Part shown: positions 6,899 to 15,376 of the stretch, piece after piece
Layout of the letters: each line of letters opens with the position of its first letter
Numbering within the stretch: position 1 is the stretch's first letter
From: Candidatus Benthortus lauensis
GTDB taxonomy: Archaea > Thermoproteota > Nitrososphaeria_A > Caldarchaeales > Wolframiiraptoraceae
Reading direction: 5' to 3'
Assembly (NCBI GenBank): GCA_021650775.1
Contig: JAHSRM010000042.1
Coordinates: 1 to 32,970, forward strand
Length of the DNA: 32,970 nt
Translations under genes and position numbers: made by a program
Notes under the pieces: model-generated
What the model was told of the DNA's origin: nothing
The model's database searches: none
Seen by the model: only the letters and a program-made list of their open reading frames with translations

Positions 6899-8127
6899 CC
6901 TATCCTATCAAACCTCATCCCCGTAATCTCCGTGAAGGCCTCCAACCCATCCATAATGTCCCCCAATGTCATGACATAGTGGTTCCCCATAGGCTCCCTT
7001 AGAATCTTCTCAGCACCAGGTATCCTAAGCTCCACCTGGGTCCTACAGTATCCTTCACGGCTCGGCTTCCCAGAGACTATCTCGCCCACGCCGGCCCTCA
7101 GCACATCCGCCTCCGCACTAATCCTCATCAAGGTTGCCTCCACGCCCTCGGCCAAGACTCCCGCCACCCCAACCCCCAGCCCAGACTCAAAGTGGGTCAT
7201 CAACCGATAACTCCTAGACAGGCCCATGGCCACAGTGCAGTGGGCGAGAAGAATCCTGTCCCCCTCCACCAACGCAGGGTTTGCCATGAAGACGGGGCCA
7301 CGGCTCAGCGTGTGGGCTATGACCATGGAGAGGGTTGAGGGTATATCGGACTCGCATCCAGCTACCAGCCCATCATCATTAAGCATCGAGACGGCGAGGC
7401 ATGCCGTGGTCCCCGCATCCTTAATCAGGTCAAAGCACCTAATCGTGACCGAGTCGGCCCCGTTCTCCCACATCATCCTTTTAATCTTCCCGTATAGTGT
7501 GAGGGCCTTCGCAACATCTTCCACCCCGACGTGAGCGGACTCCGACCTTGCTACAAGCCGCCTGGCCTCATCCTCGTCCTCCTTACCCGGCCTCAGCTCC
7601 CTCATCAACTCCTTGAGGCTTACCTTGACTATCTCGACCCCGAGTCTGGAGAGAACCCTCGTGTCAGGGAGGCTGTAAATCAGCCATGGGCTAGGGTCTC
7701 CCAAGACCATTATCCTGTGGCCCTTAAGCCTCCAGGCGGCCTCGGCGGCCCTCATAACGTTCTCCAGCCTTCTCTCAGCACCCTCCCTCCACAACGGTAT
7801 AACCCATGAGGGGATTCCACGTGATTTGAGGGCCGAGATGGTCTCTAAGGCAGCTGGGAGGCTGTTCATCTTACTGTGTGCTATGAGTGCGGTTGGTCTC
7901 CCGAGGGCTGCGGCTCTAAGGGCCATCTGCTCGCTCCCACCCGTGATATGCGAGATAGCTATGAACCCGTAGTCGCCCGAGGCCTTCTCCGACGCCTTCT
8001 CAGGAGCTGAGGCCCTCTCAACGTCATCGAACATCCACCCAATTCTGGCCTCAATCCACTTTACGGTCTCTTCGACCAAGCCCTCGTCATGGAGCGGCGA
8101 ATAAACGTGAAGAAGCAGGCTCCTCAT
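6895..8127 (-). CDS. L-fucose/arabinose isomerase-fold protein
   Basis: A protein of 410 residues whose second half matches the L-fucose isomerase-like family (FucI/AraA fold), normally Mn-dependent aldose-ketose isomerases. Seen: ACLAVSMLNDDGLVAGCESD (about 242-261) with the Glu and Asp of the CExD motif, GPVFMANP, LLAHC (about 293-297), and GNHYVMTLGD with His near 383. The first metal Glu, usually in KCxPE, is not evident: the aligned segment is IRCFDLIKD. It is shorter than FucI (about 590). The residues IAISHITGGSEQMAL belong to the N-terminal sugar-binding domain. ATG at 8127 is preferred; a GTG immediately precedes it at 8130. It is monocistronic, convergent with NMNAT. No sugar genes lie around it, so the substrate is unknown and it may not be an isomerase. 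Confidence 0.75.
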   Translation of the reverse strand: MRSLLLHVYSPLHDEGLVEETVKWIEARIGWMFDDVERASAPEKASEKASGDYGFIAISHITGGSEQMALRAAALGRPTALIAHSKMNSLPAALETISALKSRGIPSWVIPLWREGAERRLENVMRAAEAAWRLKGHRIMVLGDPSPWLIYSLPDTRVLSRLGVEIVKVSLKELMRELRPGKEDEDEARRLVARSESAHVGVEDVAKALTLYGKIKRMMWENGADSVTIRCFDLIKDAGTTACLAVSMLNDDGLVAGCESDIPSTLSMVIAHTLSRGPVFMANPALVEGDRILLAHCTVAMGLSRSYRLMTHFESGLGVGVAGVLAEGVEATLMRISAEADVLRAGVGEIVSGKPSREGYCRTQVELRIPGAEKILREPMGNHYVMTLGDIMDGLEAFTEITGMRFDRIG

Positions 8128-8200
8128 CACCGAGGAGTTCGTGGGACACCTTATTGAACCTTAATCTCCTTATTCTCCCAATTATCTATCGGGGTTTGGG

Positions 8201-8563
8201 TTGCCGGGATTCAGGTATAAGCAGACCATAGTCGTGAGAACGGACCTCGGGATGAGCGTGGGGAAGCTGGCGGCCCAGGTGGCCCACGCATCGGTAACGG
8301 CCTTGGAGGAGTGCAGGAGGATGCGTCCAGAATGGGTTAGGGAGTGGCTCTCCGAGGGCCAGAAGAAGGTGGTGCTGCGGGCAGGCGGAGAGGAGGAGCT
8401 TAGGAGGCTCTGGGCCAAGGCAAGGGAGATAGGGCTACCCGCAGCCCTGATAGAGGACGCCGGCCTGACAGAGCTACCCCCGGGGACGACCACAGCCCTT
8501 GGGGTGGGGCCAGGGCCCTCGGAGCTCGTGGACAAGGTTACGGGAGACCTTAGGCTGCTCTGA
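8201..8563 (+). CDS. pth2: peptidyl-tRNA hydrolase, Pth2 type
   Basis: It releases tRNA from stalled peptidyl-tRNA in the cytosol. The 120-residue length is typical of archaeal/eukaryotic Pth2. Family blocks are all present: [26 protein letters not shown] with Lys22 and His29, [11 protein letters not shown], and the C-terminal [19 protein letters not shown]. The TTG at 8201 is the only start that keeps the conserved first strand. It is followed closely by truD, whose GTG start is about ten bases after this stop, so the two RNA genes form an operon. Certain as to family. Confidence 0.95.
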   Translation: MPGFRYKQTIVVRTDLGMSVGKLAAQVAHASVTALEECRRMRPEWVREWLSEGQKKVVLRAGGEEELRRLWAKAREIGLPAALIEDAGLTELPPGTTTALGVGPGPSELVDKVTGDLRLL

Positions 8564-8573
8564 GGTGTCGGGT

Positions 8574-9941
8574 GTGGATGGGTATGTTCCCAGGCTGAGG
8601 GGGCTGAGGGCCGAGGATGTAGAGGGGTTCATAGGGATTGCGGGCTACTCGTCCAGCTCTCCAGGCATAGGGGGTGTGGTGAAGCTTGAGCCCGAGGACT
8701 TCCAGGCATGGGAGGTCCTAGACAATGGGCTGGATGCCAGGAGATGCTTTGAGGAAGGCGTGTTCCTGGACTCCTCCGGAAACCTAGTCCTCGCAGTCAT
8801 GGAGAAGCGTGGGATAGACAGTATAAGGGCTGCCTCGGTGGTGGCGAAGGAGCTTAGGGTGAAGCCCGGCATGGTGGGTATATGCGGGATAAAGGACAAG
8901 ATGAGCGTGAGCTGGCAGTTCATCTCCCTGCCCCAGACAGCCCTGAAGCCTGGAAGAACCCATGAAATCTCAGACTCGATAAGGATACGTGCAGTAGGAT
9001 ACATAGATAGGCGGCTCACCTCTAGGAGGCTGCTCCACAACAAGTTCAGGATAATCATTAGGCAGGCGAGGGCGGACTTGGGGGCGGTAGAGGAGACCCT
9101 GCGCCAGTTGGCGGAGAGAGGTGTCCCAAACTTCTATGGGCATCAACGATTCGGGATAACGAGGCCCATAACACCGATAGTCGGGAGACTGATTCTGGAG
9201 GGCAGGTTGGAGGAGGCGGTCTCAGCCTTCCTAGCCGACTACTCTCCCCTGGAGGATGAGAAGAATAGGTCTGCCAGGGAGCGCCTCATGAGGGAGTGGG
9301 ACCTGGCCTCGGCCTTAGAGTATTACCCACGGACCCTGAGATACGAGAGACGGGTCCTGAGATACTTGGTGGAGCATGAAGGCGATTACCTCGGCGCCTT
9401 GAGAAGCCTACCCCTGAGGCTCAGACGCCTCCTAGTCGAGTCCGTCTCCTCCCTCATCTTCAACAAGACCCTCTCAAGACTACTCCGGGAAGACCCCCAA
9501 TTAAGTAGCCCCGAGGTAGGAGACCTAGCGGCCCCTGTAGGGATGGGTGGACGGGTTGAGAAGGAGCGGGTTCTGAGGGTCAGGGAGGGGAATCTGAGGC
9601 AGGTGGAGAGGCTCATTAGGGAGGGGAGGATGACCATAGTCCTGCCTGTCCCCGGCTACGCCTCCAGAATCCCGAATAACCGGAAGGGTGAGGCCCTGAG
9701 AAAGGCCATGGAGGAGGTGGGCGTAGATAGAAAGATGTTCAACGTTAGGCACCTGCCGGAGACCTCGACCCGGGGAGACCTGAGACCGCTAACGATACCT
9801 CGATGGAGCTGCCGGCCGATACGGGTGTCCGACGACACCGTGGAGCTGGAGATGACGCTGCCCCCGGGAAGCTACGCAACAATCCTCCTCAGGGAGATAA
9901 TGAAGCCACCCACCCCGCTAGCCTTCATAGGCAAGACCTAA
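8574..9941 (+). CDS. truD: tRNA pseudouridine(13) synthase TruD
   Basis: TruD isomerises U13 of some tRNAs (and in archaea/eukaryotes related sites) to pseudouridine. The catalytic Asp lies in GICGIKDKMSVSW (Asp108 from the chosen start), and the family signature NFYGHQRFGITR is at 186-197. Length is 455 residues, within the archaeal range, including the insertion domain between the two halves of the catalytic domain. I chose the GTG at 8574 because GAGGTG ends six bases before it; a GTG at 8565 or a TTG at 8499, inside pth2, are less likely. Cotranscribed with pth2. The following rhomboid gene starts 37 bases later. Confidence 0.92.
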   Translation: MDGYVPRLRGLRAEDVEGFIGIAGYSSSSPGIGGVVKLEPEDFQAWEVLDNGLDARRCFEEGVFLDSSGNLVLAVMEKRGIDSIRAASVVAKELRVKPGMVGICGIKDKMSVSWQFISLPQTALKPGRTHEISDSIRIRAVGYIDRRLTSRRLLHNKFRIIIRQARADLGAVEETLRQLAERGVPNFYGHQRFGITRPITPIVGRLILEGRLEEAVSAFLADYSPLEDEKNRSARERLMREWDLASALEYYPRTLRYERRVLRYLVEHEGDYLGALRSLPLRLRRLLVESVSSLIFNKTLSRLLREDPQLSSPEVGDLAAPVGMGGRVEKERVLRVREGNLRQVERLIREGRMTIVLPVPGYASRIPNNRKGEALRKAMEEVGVDRKMFNVRHLPETSTRGDLRPLTIPRWSCRPIRVSDDTVELEMTLPPGSYATILLREIMKPPTPLAFIGKT

Positions 9942-9978
9942 AAACAGTCAAATCCCCCAAGTAGGAGAGAACAGGGCC

Positions 9979-10632
9979 ATGGCATACATAGCACGCAGCA
10001 ACAACTCGAACGCAACGTGGACGCTCATAGCGTTAAACGTGGTAATCTTCATACTTACGTCGAGTCTTCAGGCATCCTCCCCCGTGGAGTTCAGGCGCCT
10101 AATCTTCAGCTTCGGGGCCATACCACTATACGTTATCGCATGGGTCGAGCCTTGGAGACTCATTACCTCCATGTTCCTTCACGCCGGCCTTGAGCATCTT
10201 CTCCTCAACATGTTCGCCCTATTCATCTTCGGCCCCGAGATAGAGATGGTGTTGGGGAAGCCCAGGTTCCTGCTACTCTACTTCCTGAGCGGCATAATGG
10301 CTGACATAGTGCATTCATACTTCATCTTGATGTTCTTTCCCTACCCGACCCTGCTGGCGACGCCTGCCATAGGCTCATCTGGAGCAATATTCGGGGTAAT
10401 GGCGGCCTACGCCCTCCTCTTCCCCAGGAGAACCCTTGTGGTCTTCCCGCTCATGCTCCCAGCCCCAGCCATACTCGTCATAACCTTCATAATCCTCGCC
10501 CAGATATTCCTAGCATTCCTCACACCGTTCTCGGAGGTGGCCTTCGCAGCCCACGTGGGAGGCTTCCTCACAGGCCTCATACTGACCCTGCTCTACAAGC
10601 CCTCGATAAGACGCCTCCCCCTAAGCTACTAA
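9979..10632 (+). CDS. rhomboid family intramembrane serine protease
   Basis: An integral membrane protease that cuts transmembrane substrates within the lipid bilayer. Six hydrophobic helices can be read in 217 residues. The catalytic serine is in GSSGAIFG (Ser134) and the catalytic histidine in AHVGGFLTGL (His192); the loop FLHAGLEHLLLNMFALFIFG (His68, His73, Asn77) is the usual oxyanion-side motif. Minimal rhomboid without zinc-finger or ankyrin additions, apart from a short hydrophilic N-terminus. It is 37 bases after truD, so it may share that transcript. Substrate unknown. Confidence 0.93.
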   Translation: MAYIARSNNSNATWTLIALNVVIFILTSSLQASSPVEFRRLIFSFGAIPLYVIAWVEPWRLITSMFLHAGLEHLLLNMFALFIFGPEIEMVLGKPRFLLLYFLSGIMADIVHSYFILMFFPYPTLLATPAIGSSGAIFGVMAAYALLFPRRTLVVFPLMLPAPAILVITFIILAQIFLAFLTPFSEVAFAAHVGGFLTGLILTLLYKPSIRRLPLSY

Positions 10633-10648
10633 ACCATGAGTGGAGAGG

Positions 10649-10664
10649 AATATAACTTAAATTT
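10649..10664 (+). promoter_or_regulatory. TATA-like box of the nuoB-C-D operon
   Basis: AATATAACTTAAATTT is centred about 33 bases upstream of the nuoB ATG. It is followed by the ribosome site GAGGAAGGT at 10681-10689, directly before the start. Together they mark the start of a leadered operon. Confidence 0.5.
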
Positions 10665-10689
10665 GGGGGAAGAGTAGGCAGAGGAAGGT

Positions 10690-11349
10690 ATGCCGGTCAC
10701 CCCCTTCCCGCTTATCTCGAGGTTGCCGAGGAAGACCGGTATATTCGGCTACACCCTCGCATCCTCCAAGACCATTCTTGAGTCGGTTGTCGAGAGGGTT
10801 GTTCCGGAGGAGGAGCGTGAGAGGGCCATCGAGGAGTATGGGTTGGGTAGGGCTGTCAGGGTGGAGAAGGACGGGGAGACGCACTACATCATCCAGAAAA
10901 TCAAGGACAACACCCTCATAAGATACTTCGTGAACTGGAGCAGGCTGGCGTCCCTCTGGCCAGTCCACCTAACCACGGCGTGCTGCTCGGTGGAGTTCGC
11001 AGCCTTCTCGAGTAGTAGATACGACCCCGAGAGGTTTGGATGGATTCCTGCCACGGCCACCATGAGGCAGTCGGATGTCCTCCTAATCGAGGGGACTGTG
11101 AGCGGTAAGATGGTCCAGAGAATCAGGCTAATCTACGACCAGATGCCGAGGCCCAAGTGGGTTGTGGCCATGGGAGCATGCGCAATCTCGGGCGGACTCT
11201 ACGCAAAGGACTCCTACAACGTCCTCCAAGGACTCAACGACATAATCCCCGTGGACGTCTATATCCCCGGGTGTCCCCCAAGGCCCGAGACCCTCTTCCA
11301 GGGCATACTCCTCCTGAGGGACAAGATTCTCAAGTCGAGGTTGGAGTAG
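10690..11349 (+). CDS. nuoB: complex I (NADH-quinone-oxidoreductase-type) subunit B
   Basis: This subunit carries cluster N2, the last iron-sulphur centre before the quinone. All four ligands are present: tandem Cys98-Cys99 in TTACCSVEF, Cys164 in MGACAISGG and Cys195 in PGCPPRPE. Other family blocks are RYDPERFGW, LLIEGTVSGKM and IPVDVYIPGCPPRP. The protein has about 65-70 residues ahead of the conserved core, ending in SLWPVHLTTACC; bacterial NuoB usually has a shorter N-terminus. The start is supported by the strong ribosome site. It heads a block with nuoC and nuoD; nuoI, nuoA and nuoH lie 8.8 kb downstream. No nuoE/F/G here, so the electron donor is probably not NADH directly but perhaps ferredoxin, as proposed for archaeal complex I. 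Confidence 0.95.
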   Translation: MPVTPFPLISRLPRKTGIFGYTLASSKTILESVVERVVPEEERERAIEEYGLGRAVRVEKDGETHYIIQKIKDNTLIRYFVNWSRLASLWPVHLTTACCSVEFAAFSSSRYDPERFGWIPATATMRQSDVLLIEGTVSGKMVQRIRLIYDQMPRPKWVVAMGACAISGGLYAKDSYNVLQGLNDIIPVDVYIPGCPPRPETLFQGILLLRDKILKSRLE

Positions 11350-11351
11350 GG

Positions 11352-11840
11352 ATGACGTGGGAGAAGCTTAAGGAGGTTCTGGACAACGTCTCGAAGAGGT
11401 TCGGGGACTCGGTGTCGGCTGTAATGGAGGAGGGTAAGATAGCGAAGCTCGTCGTCGAGGCGGGGAAACTGGTTGAGGTCGCCGAGCATCTAAGAGACCT
11501 GGGCTTCGACCACGTTAAAGCGGTTACGGGCATAGACTTGGTTAAGTTGAGGAAGGGTGGGGGGAACCTGATAGAGGTCTCCTATCAGCTCGGCTCCTAC
11601 ACTGTGGAAGAGCTTAGGGACAGCGTCCTCAACCTCTCCGTCAAGGTCGATAGGGACAACCCCCAATCCCCCTCACTCTACAAGGTCTGGCCCAGCGTGG
11701 AATACCATGAGAGAGAGGTGTATGAGATGCTTGGAGTAAAGTTCCAGGGCCACCCAGACCTCAGGAGACTCCTCCTACCCGAATACTGGATGGACATCCC
11801 ACCCCTCAGGAAGGACTACAAGGTTCCAGGGAGGGACTAA
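11352..11840 (+). CDS. nuoC: complex I subunit C (30 kDa-type)
   Basis: The peripheral-arm subunit that packs against subunit D. The 162 residues carry the family signature WPSVEYHEREVYEMLGVKF (about 114-132), followed by GHPDLRRLLLPEYW and PPLRKDYKVPGRD. The ATG at 11352 is two bases after the nuoB stop; the open frame extends further upstream but only in antiphase within nuoB. Not fused to subunit D, as in most archaea. The start of nuoD follows four bases after its stop, so translation is coupled. Confidence 0.93.
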   Translation: MTWEKLKEVLDNVSKRFGDSVSAVMEEGKIAKLVVEAGKLVEVAEHLRDLGFDHVKAVTGIDLVKLRKGGGNLIEVSYQLGSYTVEELRDSVLNLSVKVDRDNPQSPSLYKVWPSVEYHEREVYEMLGVKFQGHPDLRRLLLPEYWMDIPPLRKDYKVPGRD

Positions 11841-11844
11841 GGGA

Positions 11845-13065
11845 ATGGTCGTTGAGGAGACCCGGAAGATAGATGTATATGATGTGGGCGGACCCGAGCT
11901 GAGGTTCAGTTACGGGCCCCAGCACCCCGGGACAGGGCACTTCAGGATGATAGTGACCCTCCGAGGGGACACGATAGTGGATGTAGAGCCTGACCCGGGC
12001 TTCGTCCACAGAGGCGAGGAGAAGATGGCCGAGTATAAGGGGTGGATAACCAACATACCCCACCTCGAGCGCCCAGTCATACTAGACTCCACTGGAATAA
12101 CCCTTCCATACTGCCTAGCCGTGGAGAAGCTCATGGGGGTCGAGCCTCCAGAGAGGGCCAAGTATCTGAGAACAATCATAGCGGAGCTCGACAGGATTGG
12201 TAGCCACCTATACTGGTTCGGGCTCTACGGCGTCTTCCTAGGCCACACGACCATGTTCCTCTGGTGCTTCAGCGACAGGGAATACCTCGTGGACCTGGCC
12301 CAACTCATAAGCGGGGCGAGGATAACACATGCTTACATAGTTCCTGGAGGTGTTAGGAATGATGCGCCTAAGAAGGTTCCAAGGGGGCTTGTAAGGGAGT
12401 TCAAGCACTACTACAAGGCCATGATGGGCAGGGAGCCGGATGAGGGAGAGCTGAGCGAGGATTTCGGGAAATATGTTAAGGCTGTATGCGACTTCATGGA
12501 GGCTAGGCTCCAACAGTATTGGGATATGTTCTTCGACAGCGAGATATTCATCGAGAGAACGAGGGGCATCGGGGTTCTTAGAAAGGAGGATGCGGTAAGA
12601 CTTGGGGCTGTTGGGACAACCCTCCGTGCCTCGGGGATAAAAGCCGACACAAGGATAGATGACCCCTACGACGCATACCCATACCTGAAGTTCGAGATAC
12701 CTGTGAGAACTGAGGGAGACTGCTACGCAAGAGCCATGGTAGGGTTCGAGGAGATACGCCAAAGCCTAAACATAATCCGGCAGGCGGTGGAGCAGATGCC
12801 CGAAGGCCCGGTAAAGAATAAGCAGCATCCAATAGTTCTGAAGGTTCCGCCGGGAGAGGCGGTGGCGAGGGCCGAGGCTGCCAGGGGCGAGATGCTCTAC
12901 TACATCGTCTCGGATGGAGGGCCTAGGCCATACAGGGTGAAGATAAGCCCGCCGAGCTTCAGGCTGCTCCCAGTCCTCAAGCACCTGGCCAGGGGGATAA
13001 GGGTGGCCGACCTACCCCCAGTCTACTGGAGCCTTAACTACTGGCCTGTCGAGGCAGACCGCTAG
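11845..13065 (+). CDS. nuoD: complex I subunit D (49 kDa-type, quinone-pocket subunit)
   Basis: Homologous to the large subunit of NiFe hydrogenases but lacking the Ni ligands; it forms the quinone site with subunit B. The core is clear: GPQHPGTGHFRMIV (24-37), PDPGFVHRGEEKMAEY, ERPVILDS, GVRNDAP, LRASGIKADTRIDDPYDAY, YYIVSDGGPRPYRVKI, and the end NYWPVEADR. Compared with the standard GPQHPSTHGVLR the motif is one residue shorter and its second His is shifted. The Tyr expected in the quinone pocket (in xxxDYLHS) is not found; ERPVILDS is there instead. About 28 extra residues (178-206) follow the GVRNDAP segment. The final residues resemble, as I recall them, crenarchaeal rather than bacterial NuoD. 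Ends one base before a convergent gene. Confidence 0.93.
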   Translation: MVVEETRKIDVYDVGGPELRFSYGPQHPGTGHFRMIVTLRGDTIVDVEPDPGFVHRGEEKMAEYKGWITNIPHLERPVILDSTGITLPYCLAVEKLMGVEPPERAKYLRTIIAELDRIGSHLYWFGLYGVFLGHTTMFLWCFSDREYLVDLAQLISGARITHAYIVPGGVRNDAPKKVPRGLVREFKHYYKAMMGREPDEGELSEDFGKYVKAVCDFMEARLQQYWDMFFDSEIFIERTRGIGVLRKEDAVRLGAVGTTLRASGIKADTRIDDPYDAYPYLKFEIPVRTEGDCYARAMVGFEEIRQSLNIIRQAVEQMPEGPVKNKQHPIVLKVPPGEAVARAEAARGEMLYYIVSDGGPRPYRVKISPPSFRLLPVLKHLARGIRVADLPPVYWSLNYWPVEADR

Positions 13066-13066
13066 C

Positions 13067-13477
13067 CTACTCCCCCATCACCTGAACCGTGTAGCTTCTA
13101 CTCCTAGGCCCGTCGAACTCGGCTAGGAATATGCTCTGCCACGTCCCCGTCATTAATCGTCCATCGGATACCGGTATCCAGACAGAGGGGTTCAGTAGGA
13201 TAGACCTCAGGTGACTGTGAGCGTTATTATCTATCTCATCATGCCTGTATCCAGCGCCCTTGGGGGCCAGTTTCTCGAGGAAGTCTATGATATCCCTCTT
13301 TAGGCGCTCCTCGTCCTCGTTGATGTAGATGCCCATGGTTGTATGATGCGAGAACACTATCACGCCGCCATTCCTCACCCCGCTCTCCCTCACAACCTCC
13401 TCAACCTCCCCAGTAACATTAATCAACTCGACGGGCTTGGAGGTCTTTACCCTAATAGTTCTTCTAAAGACCTTCAT
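13067..13477 (-). CDS. YjbQ/UPF0047 family protein
   Basis: A 136-residue protein of the YjbQ (UPF0047) family, a small trimeric fold with a conserved metal or phosphate site; some members show weak thiamine-phosphate synthase activity, though the physiological role is not settled. The signature residues are seen in VFSHHTTMGIYINEDEERL, YRHDEIDNNAHSHLRSILL and GTWQSIFLAEFDGPR. It starts with ATG and has its own TATA-like element. It ends one base from the nuoD stop on the other strand. It follows an FAD amine oxidoreductase gene by 26 bases in the same direction; glycine oxidase-like enzymes and thiamine synthesis are linked in other organisms, but that link here is only a thought. Confidence 0.9.
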   Translation of the reverse strand: MKVFRRTIRVKTSKPVELINVTGEVEEVVRESGVRNGGVIVFSHHTTMGIYINEDEERLKRDIIDFLEKLAPKGAGYRHDEIDNNAHSHLRSILLNPSVWIPVSDGRLMTGTWQSIFLAEFDGPRSRSYTVQVMGE

Positions 13478-13495
13478 GGCACTAGAGTGTTGGAT

Positions 13496-13508
13496 GAGAT
13501 ATTTTAAG
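13496..13508 (-). promoter_or_regulatory. TATA-like box for the YjbQ gene
   Basis: The minus strand reads CTTAAAATATCTC here, overlapping the stop region of the upstream oxidoreductase gene. Its centre is about 25 bases from the ATG at 13477, fitting a leaderless transcript. Confidence 0.45.
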
Positions 13509-14604
13509 CCTTTAGGTCGAGTGCTGCGAACCTAGATGGACTGTAGGGTTCAAGGTTTATCGAGGGATTTAGGCCCATGACCTCCTCTGCCAGGGATTGG
13601 GCCAGGGCGACGCCCTTCATGAGACCGTATCCTCTCAGCCCATCTATTATGTAGAGGTTCTCGAATCCCTCAAGCCTCCCAACTATAGGCTCGAAGTCGG
13701 GTGGGATGCTGCAGGGGCCAGCCCACTCATCTACCAGCTCCACCTCACCCTTAACCCTCAGCCTGAGAAGCCTCTCAGCATCCTTGCCAAACTCGGGGTT
13801 AGGCCTACCCAGGCATTCATCCGGGTTGCCGCAAGGCTCCGCATGATATCCGCCTCCGACCAGGGTCCTATCAAACCCGGGTCTCCAATAACTCTGATGA
13901 ACCTCGTCTGCGAAAGCTGGGGCATCCACGCTCACCCTAAACCTATGCGCAGGGCATTTAATCACCCATACAGGAATCCTTACACCGGCCTTGGAGAGAA
14001 TGCGCTGATTCCATGGACCCATGCAGAGGAATATCACGTCGGCTCTCAGCTCCCCGCCGCTCGTCTTAACAAACTCCACGTGATTCTTCTCCAGGCCCAG
14101 ATACAGCACTTCATAGCGTCTTACATCCACACCCACCTCGACAGCTCTCTCCCTAAGAAATTCGAGTAAAGTTCCGGGCTCCACGCCCATGTCAATCCAC
14201 GTATGCGTTACTACCTCTCCCTCCTGGAATCTAAGGCTCGGCCATCTTCTTGAAGCCTCTACGTGGTTGAGCTGCTCGAATCTTACTCCAGCCCTCCTCA
14301 ATAGCTCTCTAGTCTCCTCAGAGTCTTCCTCATCCTCTATGGAGAGAAATCCCCGGCTTACCAGACCCGTGGACTCACGGCCGCCGTCTCCTAGAAGCTC
14401 CTCAAGAATCTCTATGGACTTTGCCGCAATCCTAATCTCCTCCTCGCTCTCAAGCTGGACAGTTATCACTCCCGCTGAACGGGATGTAGCGCCTCCACCC
14501 CTGTCCATCCTATCCACTAGTATCACGTCCTCGCCGGCCATACCTAGCCTTAAAGCCGCTGATAAGCCTGCTATACCTCCCCCGAGAACCAGATACCTCG
14601 CCAA
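13504..14604 (-). CDS. FAD-dependent oxidoreductase, DAO (glycine/D-amino acid oxidase-like) family
   Basis: A 366-residue flavoprotein of the DAO/sarcosine-oxidase superfamily, which oxidises amines such as glycine, sarcosine, D-amino acids or proline. The N-terminal Rossmann motif LVLGGGIAGLSAALRL is at 5-20, followed by the acidic strand end VDR and the typical GGGATSRSAG that binds FAD phosphates. The C-terminal FAD segment DGLRGYGLMKGVALAQSLA is present. The middle domain is the substrate cap. The start is TTG at 14604, 29 bases from a TATA-like core shared with the divergent TatD gene. No partner subunits lie nearby, so a single-subunit oxidase or dehydrogenase is likely. The substrate cannot be read from sequence. 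Confidence 0.85.
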   Translation of the reverse strand: MARYLVLGGGIAGLSAALRLGMAGEDVILVDRMDRGGGATSRSAGVITVQLESEEEIRIAAKSIEILEELLGDGGRESTGLVSRGFLSIEDEEDSEETRELLRRAGVRFEQLNHVEASRRWPSLRFQEGEVVTHTWIDMGVEPGTLLEFLRERAVEVGVDVRRYEVLYLGLEKNHVEFVKTSGGELRADVIFLCMGPWNQRILSKAGVRIPVWVIKCPAHRFRVSVDAPAFADEVHQSYWRPGFDRTLVGGGYHAEPCGNPDECLGRPNPEFGKDAERLLRLRVKGEVELVDEWAGPCSIPPDFEPIVGRLEGFENLYIIDGLRGYGLMKGVALAQSLAEEVMGLNPSINLEPYSPSRFAALDLKA

Positions 14605-14626
14605 AACTCCGCATCCCCACAGCCAG

Positions 14627-14638
14627 GTTTAATTCTAA
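14627..14638. promoter_or_regulatory. shared TATA-like core, divergent promoter
   Basis: GTTTAATTCTAA sits in the 55-base gap between the FAD oxidoreductase (start 14604, minus) and the TatD gene (start 14660, plus). Its centre is 27-29 bases from both starts, so one A/T core could serve transcription both ways. Confidence 0.45.
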
Positions 14639-14659
14639 GGACACATCAATTTATGGTTG

Positions 14660-15376
14660 ATGCTCGTGGATGCACACTGCCACCTATACGGGTTCACGGA
14701 CAAAGAACTGAAGGAATTCAAGGGTCTCGTCATAGCCTCCGTGGGAGAAGACTTGGAGAGCAGCATGCGGAACATTAGTTTATCCAAGAAGTATGGTTGG
14801 GTCAAGCCCTTCGTTGGGATTCATCCATGGAATATCGAGGATTACTCAGAGGAGGAGTTCAAGGCCGTGGAGACGCTGATTAGAGAGGGTGAGGTGGCCG
14901 GGATAGGGGAGGTTGGGCTGGATAAACGCTTGGGGAAGAAGTGGGAGAAACAGGTAGAGTTGTTCGAGAGGTTCTGCTCCCTGGCAGCCGAACTCAACCT
15001 ACCCCTAAACATACATGCCCTCGACGCATGGAGAGAAGCATTCCACATACTCCAAAAATACTCGATAAAGCGTGCATTATTCCACTGGTATACTGGGCCC
15101 CAGGACCTCCTGAAGGATATAGAGGGTGCAGGCTACTACATATCAATCAACCCATCCGTCAAGATTCAGCCAAAACATAGAGCCATACTAGAGAAGGCAG
15201 ACCTAGAGGTTATATTAACAGAGAGCGACGGCCCCTACAATTATAAGGGGCTGAGGCTTAACCCGCTGATGATAAATGACTTGGTGAAGGAGATTGCGAG
15301 TGTTAAGGACGTTTCCTACGACGAGGTTTCCCGCATCGTCTCGAGGAACTTTGAGAGACTTCTCTACAATCCCTAA
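14660..15376 (+). CDS. TatD family metal-dependent hydrolase/DNase
   Basis: A TIM-barrel hydrolase of 238 residues. TatD enzymes are Mg-dependent 3'-5' exonucleases or phosphoesterases. Metal ligands can be followed: HCH (His6, His8), GEVGLD with the Glu, the His of NIHALDAW, the His of ALFHWYTG and the Asp of TESDGPY. The ATG at 14660 is preferred to the TTG three bases upstream. The 3' end overlaps a minus-strand metallopeptidase gene by 74 bases, which is unusual here; the TatD end (SRNFERLLYNP) is canonical, so the overlap arises from the other gene. No twin-arginine genes are nearby. Confidence 0.88.
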   Translation: MLVDAHCHLYGFTDKELKEFKGLVIASVGEDLESSMRNISLSKKYGWVKPFVGIHPWNIEDYSEEEFKAVETLIREGEVAGIGEVGLDKRLGKKWEKQVELFERFCSLAAELNLPLNIHALDAWREAFHILQKYSIKRALFHWYTGPQDLLKDIEGAGYYISINPSVKIQPKHRAILEKADLEVILTESDGPYNYKGLRLNPLMINDLVKEIASVKDVSYDEVSRIVSRNFERLLYNP

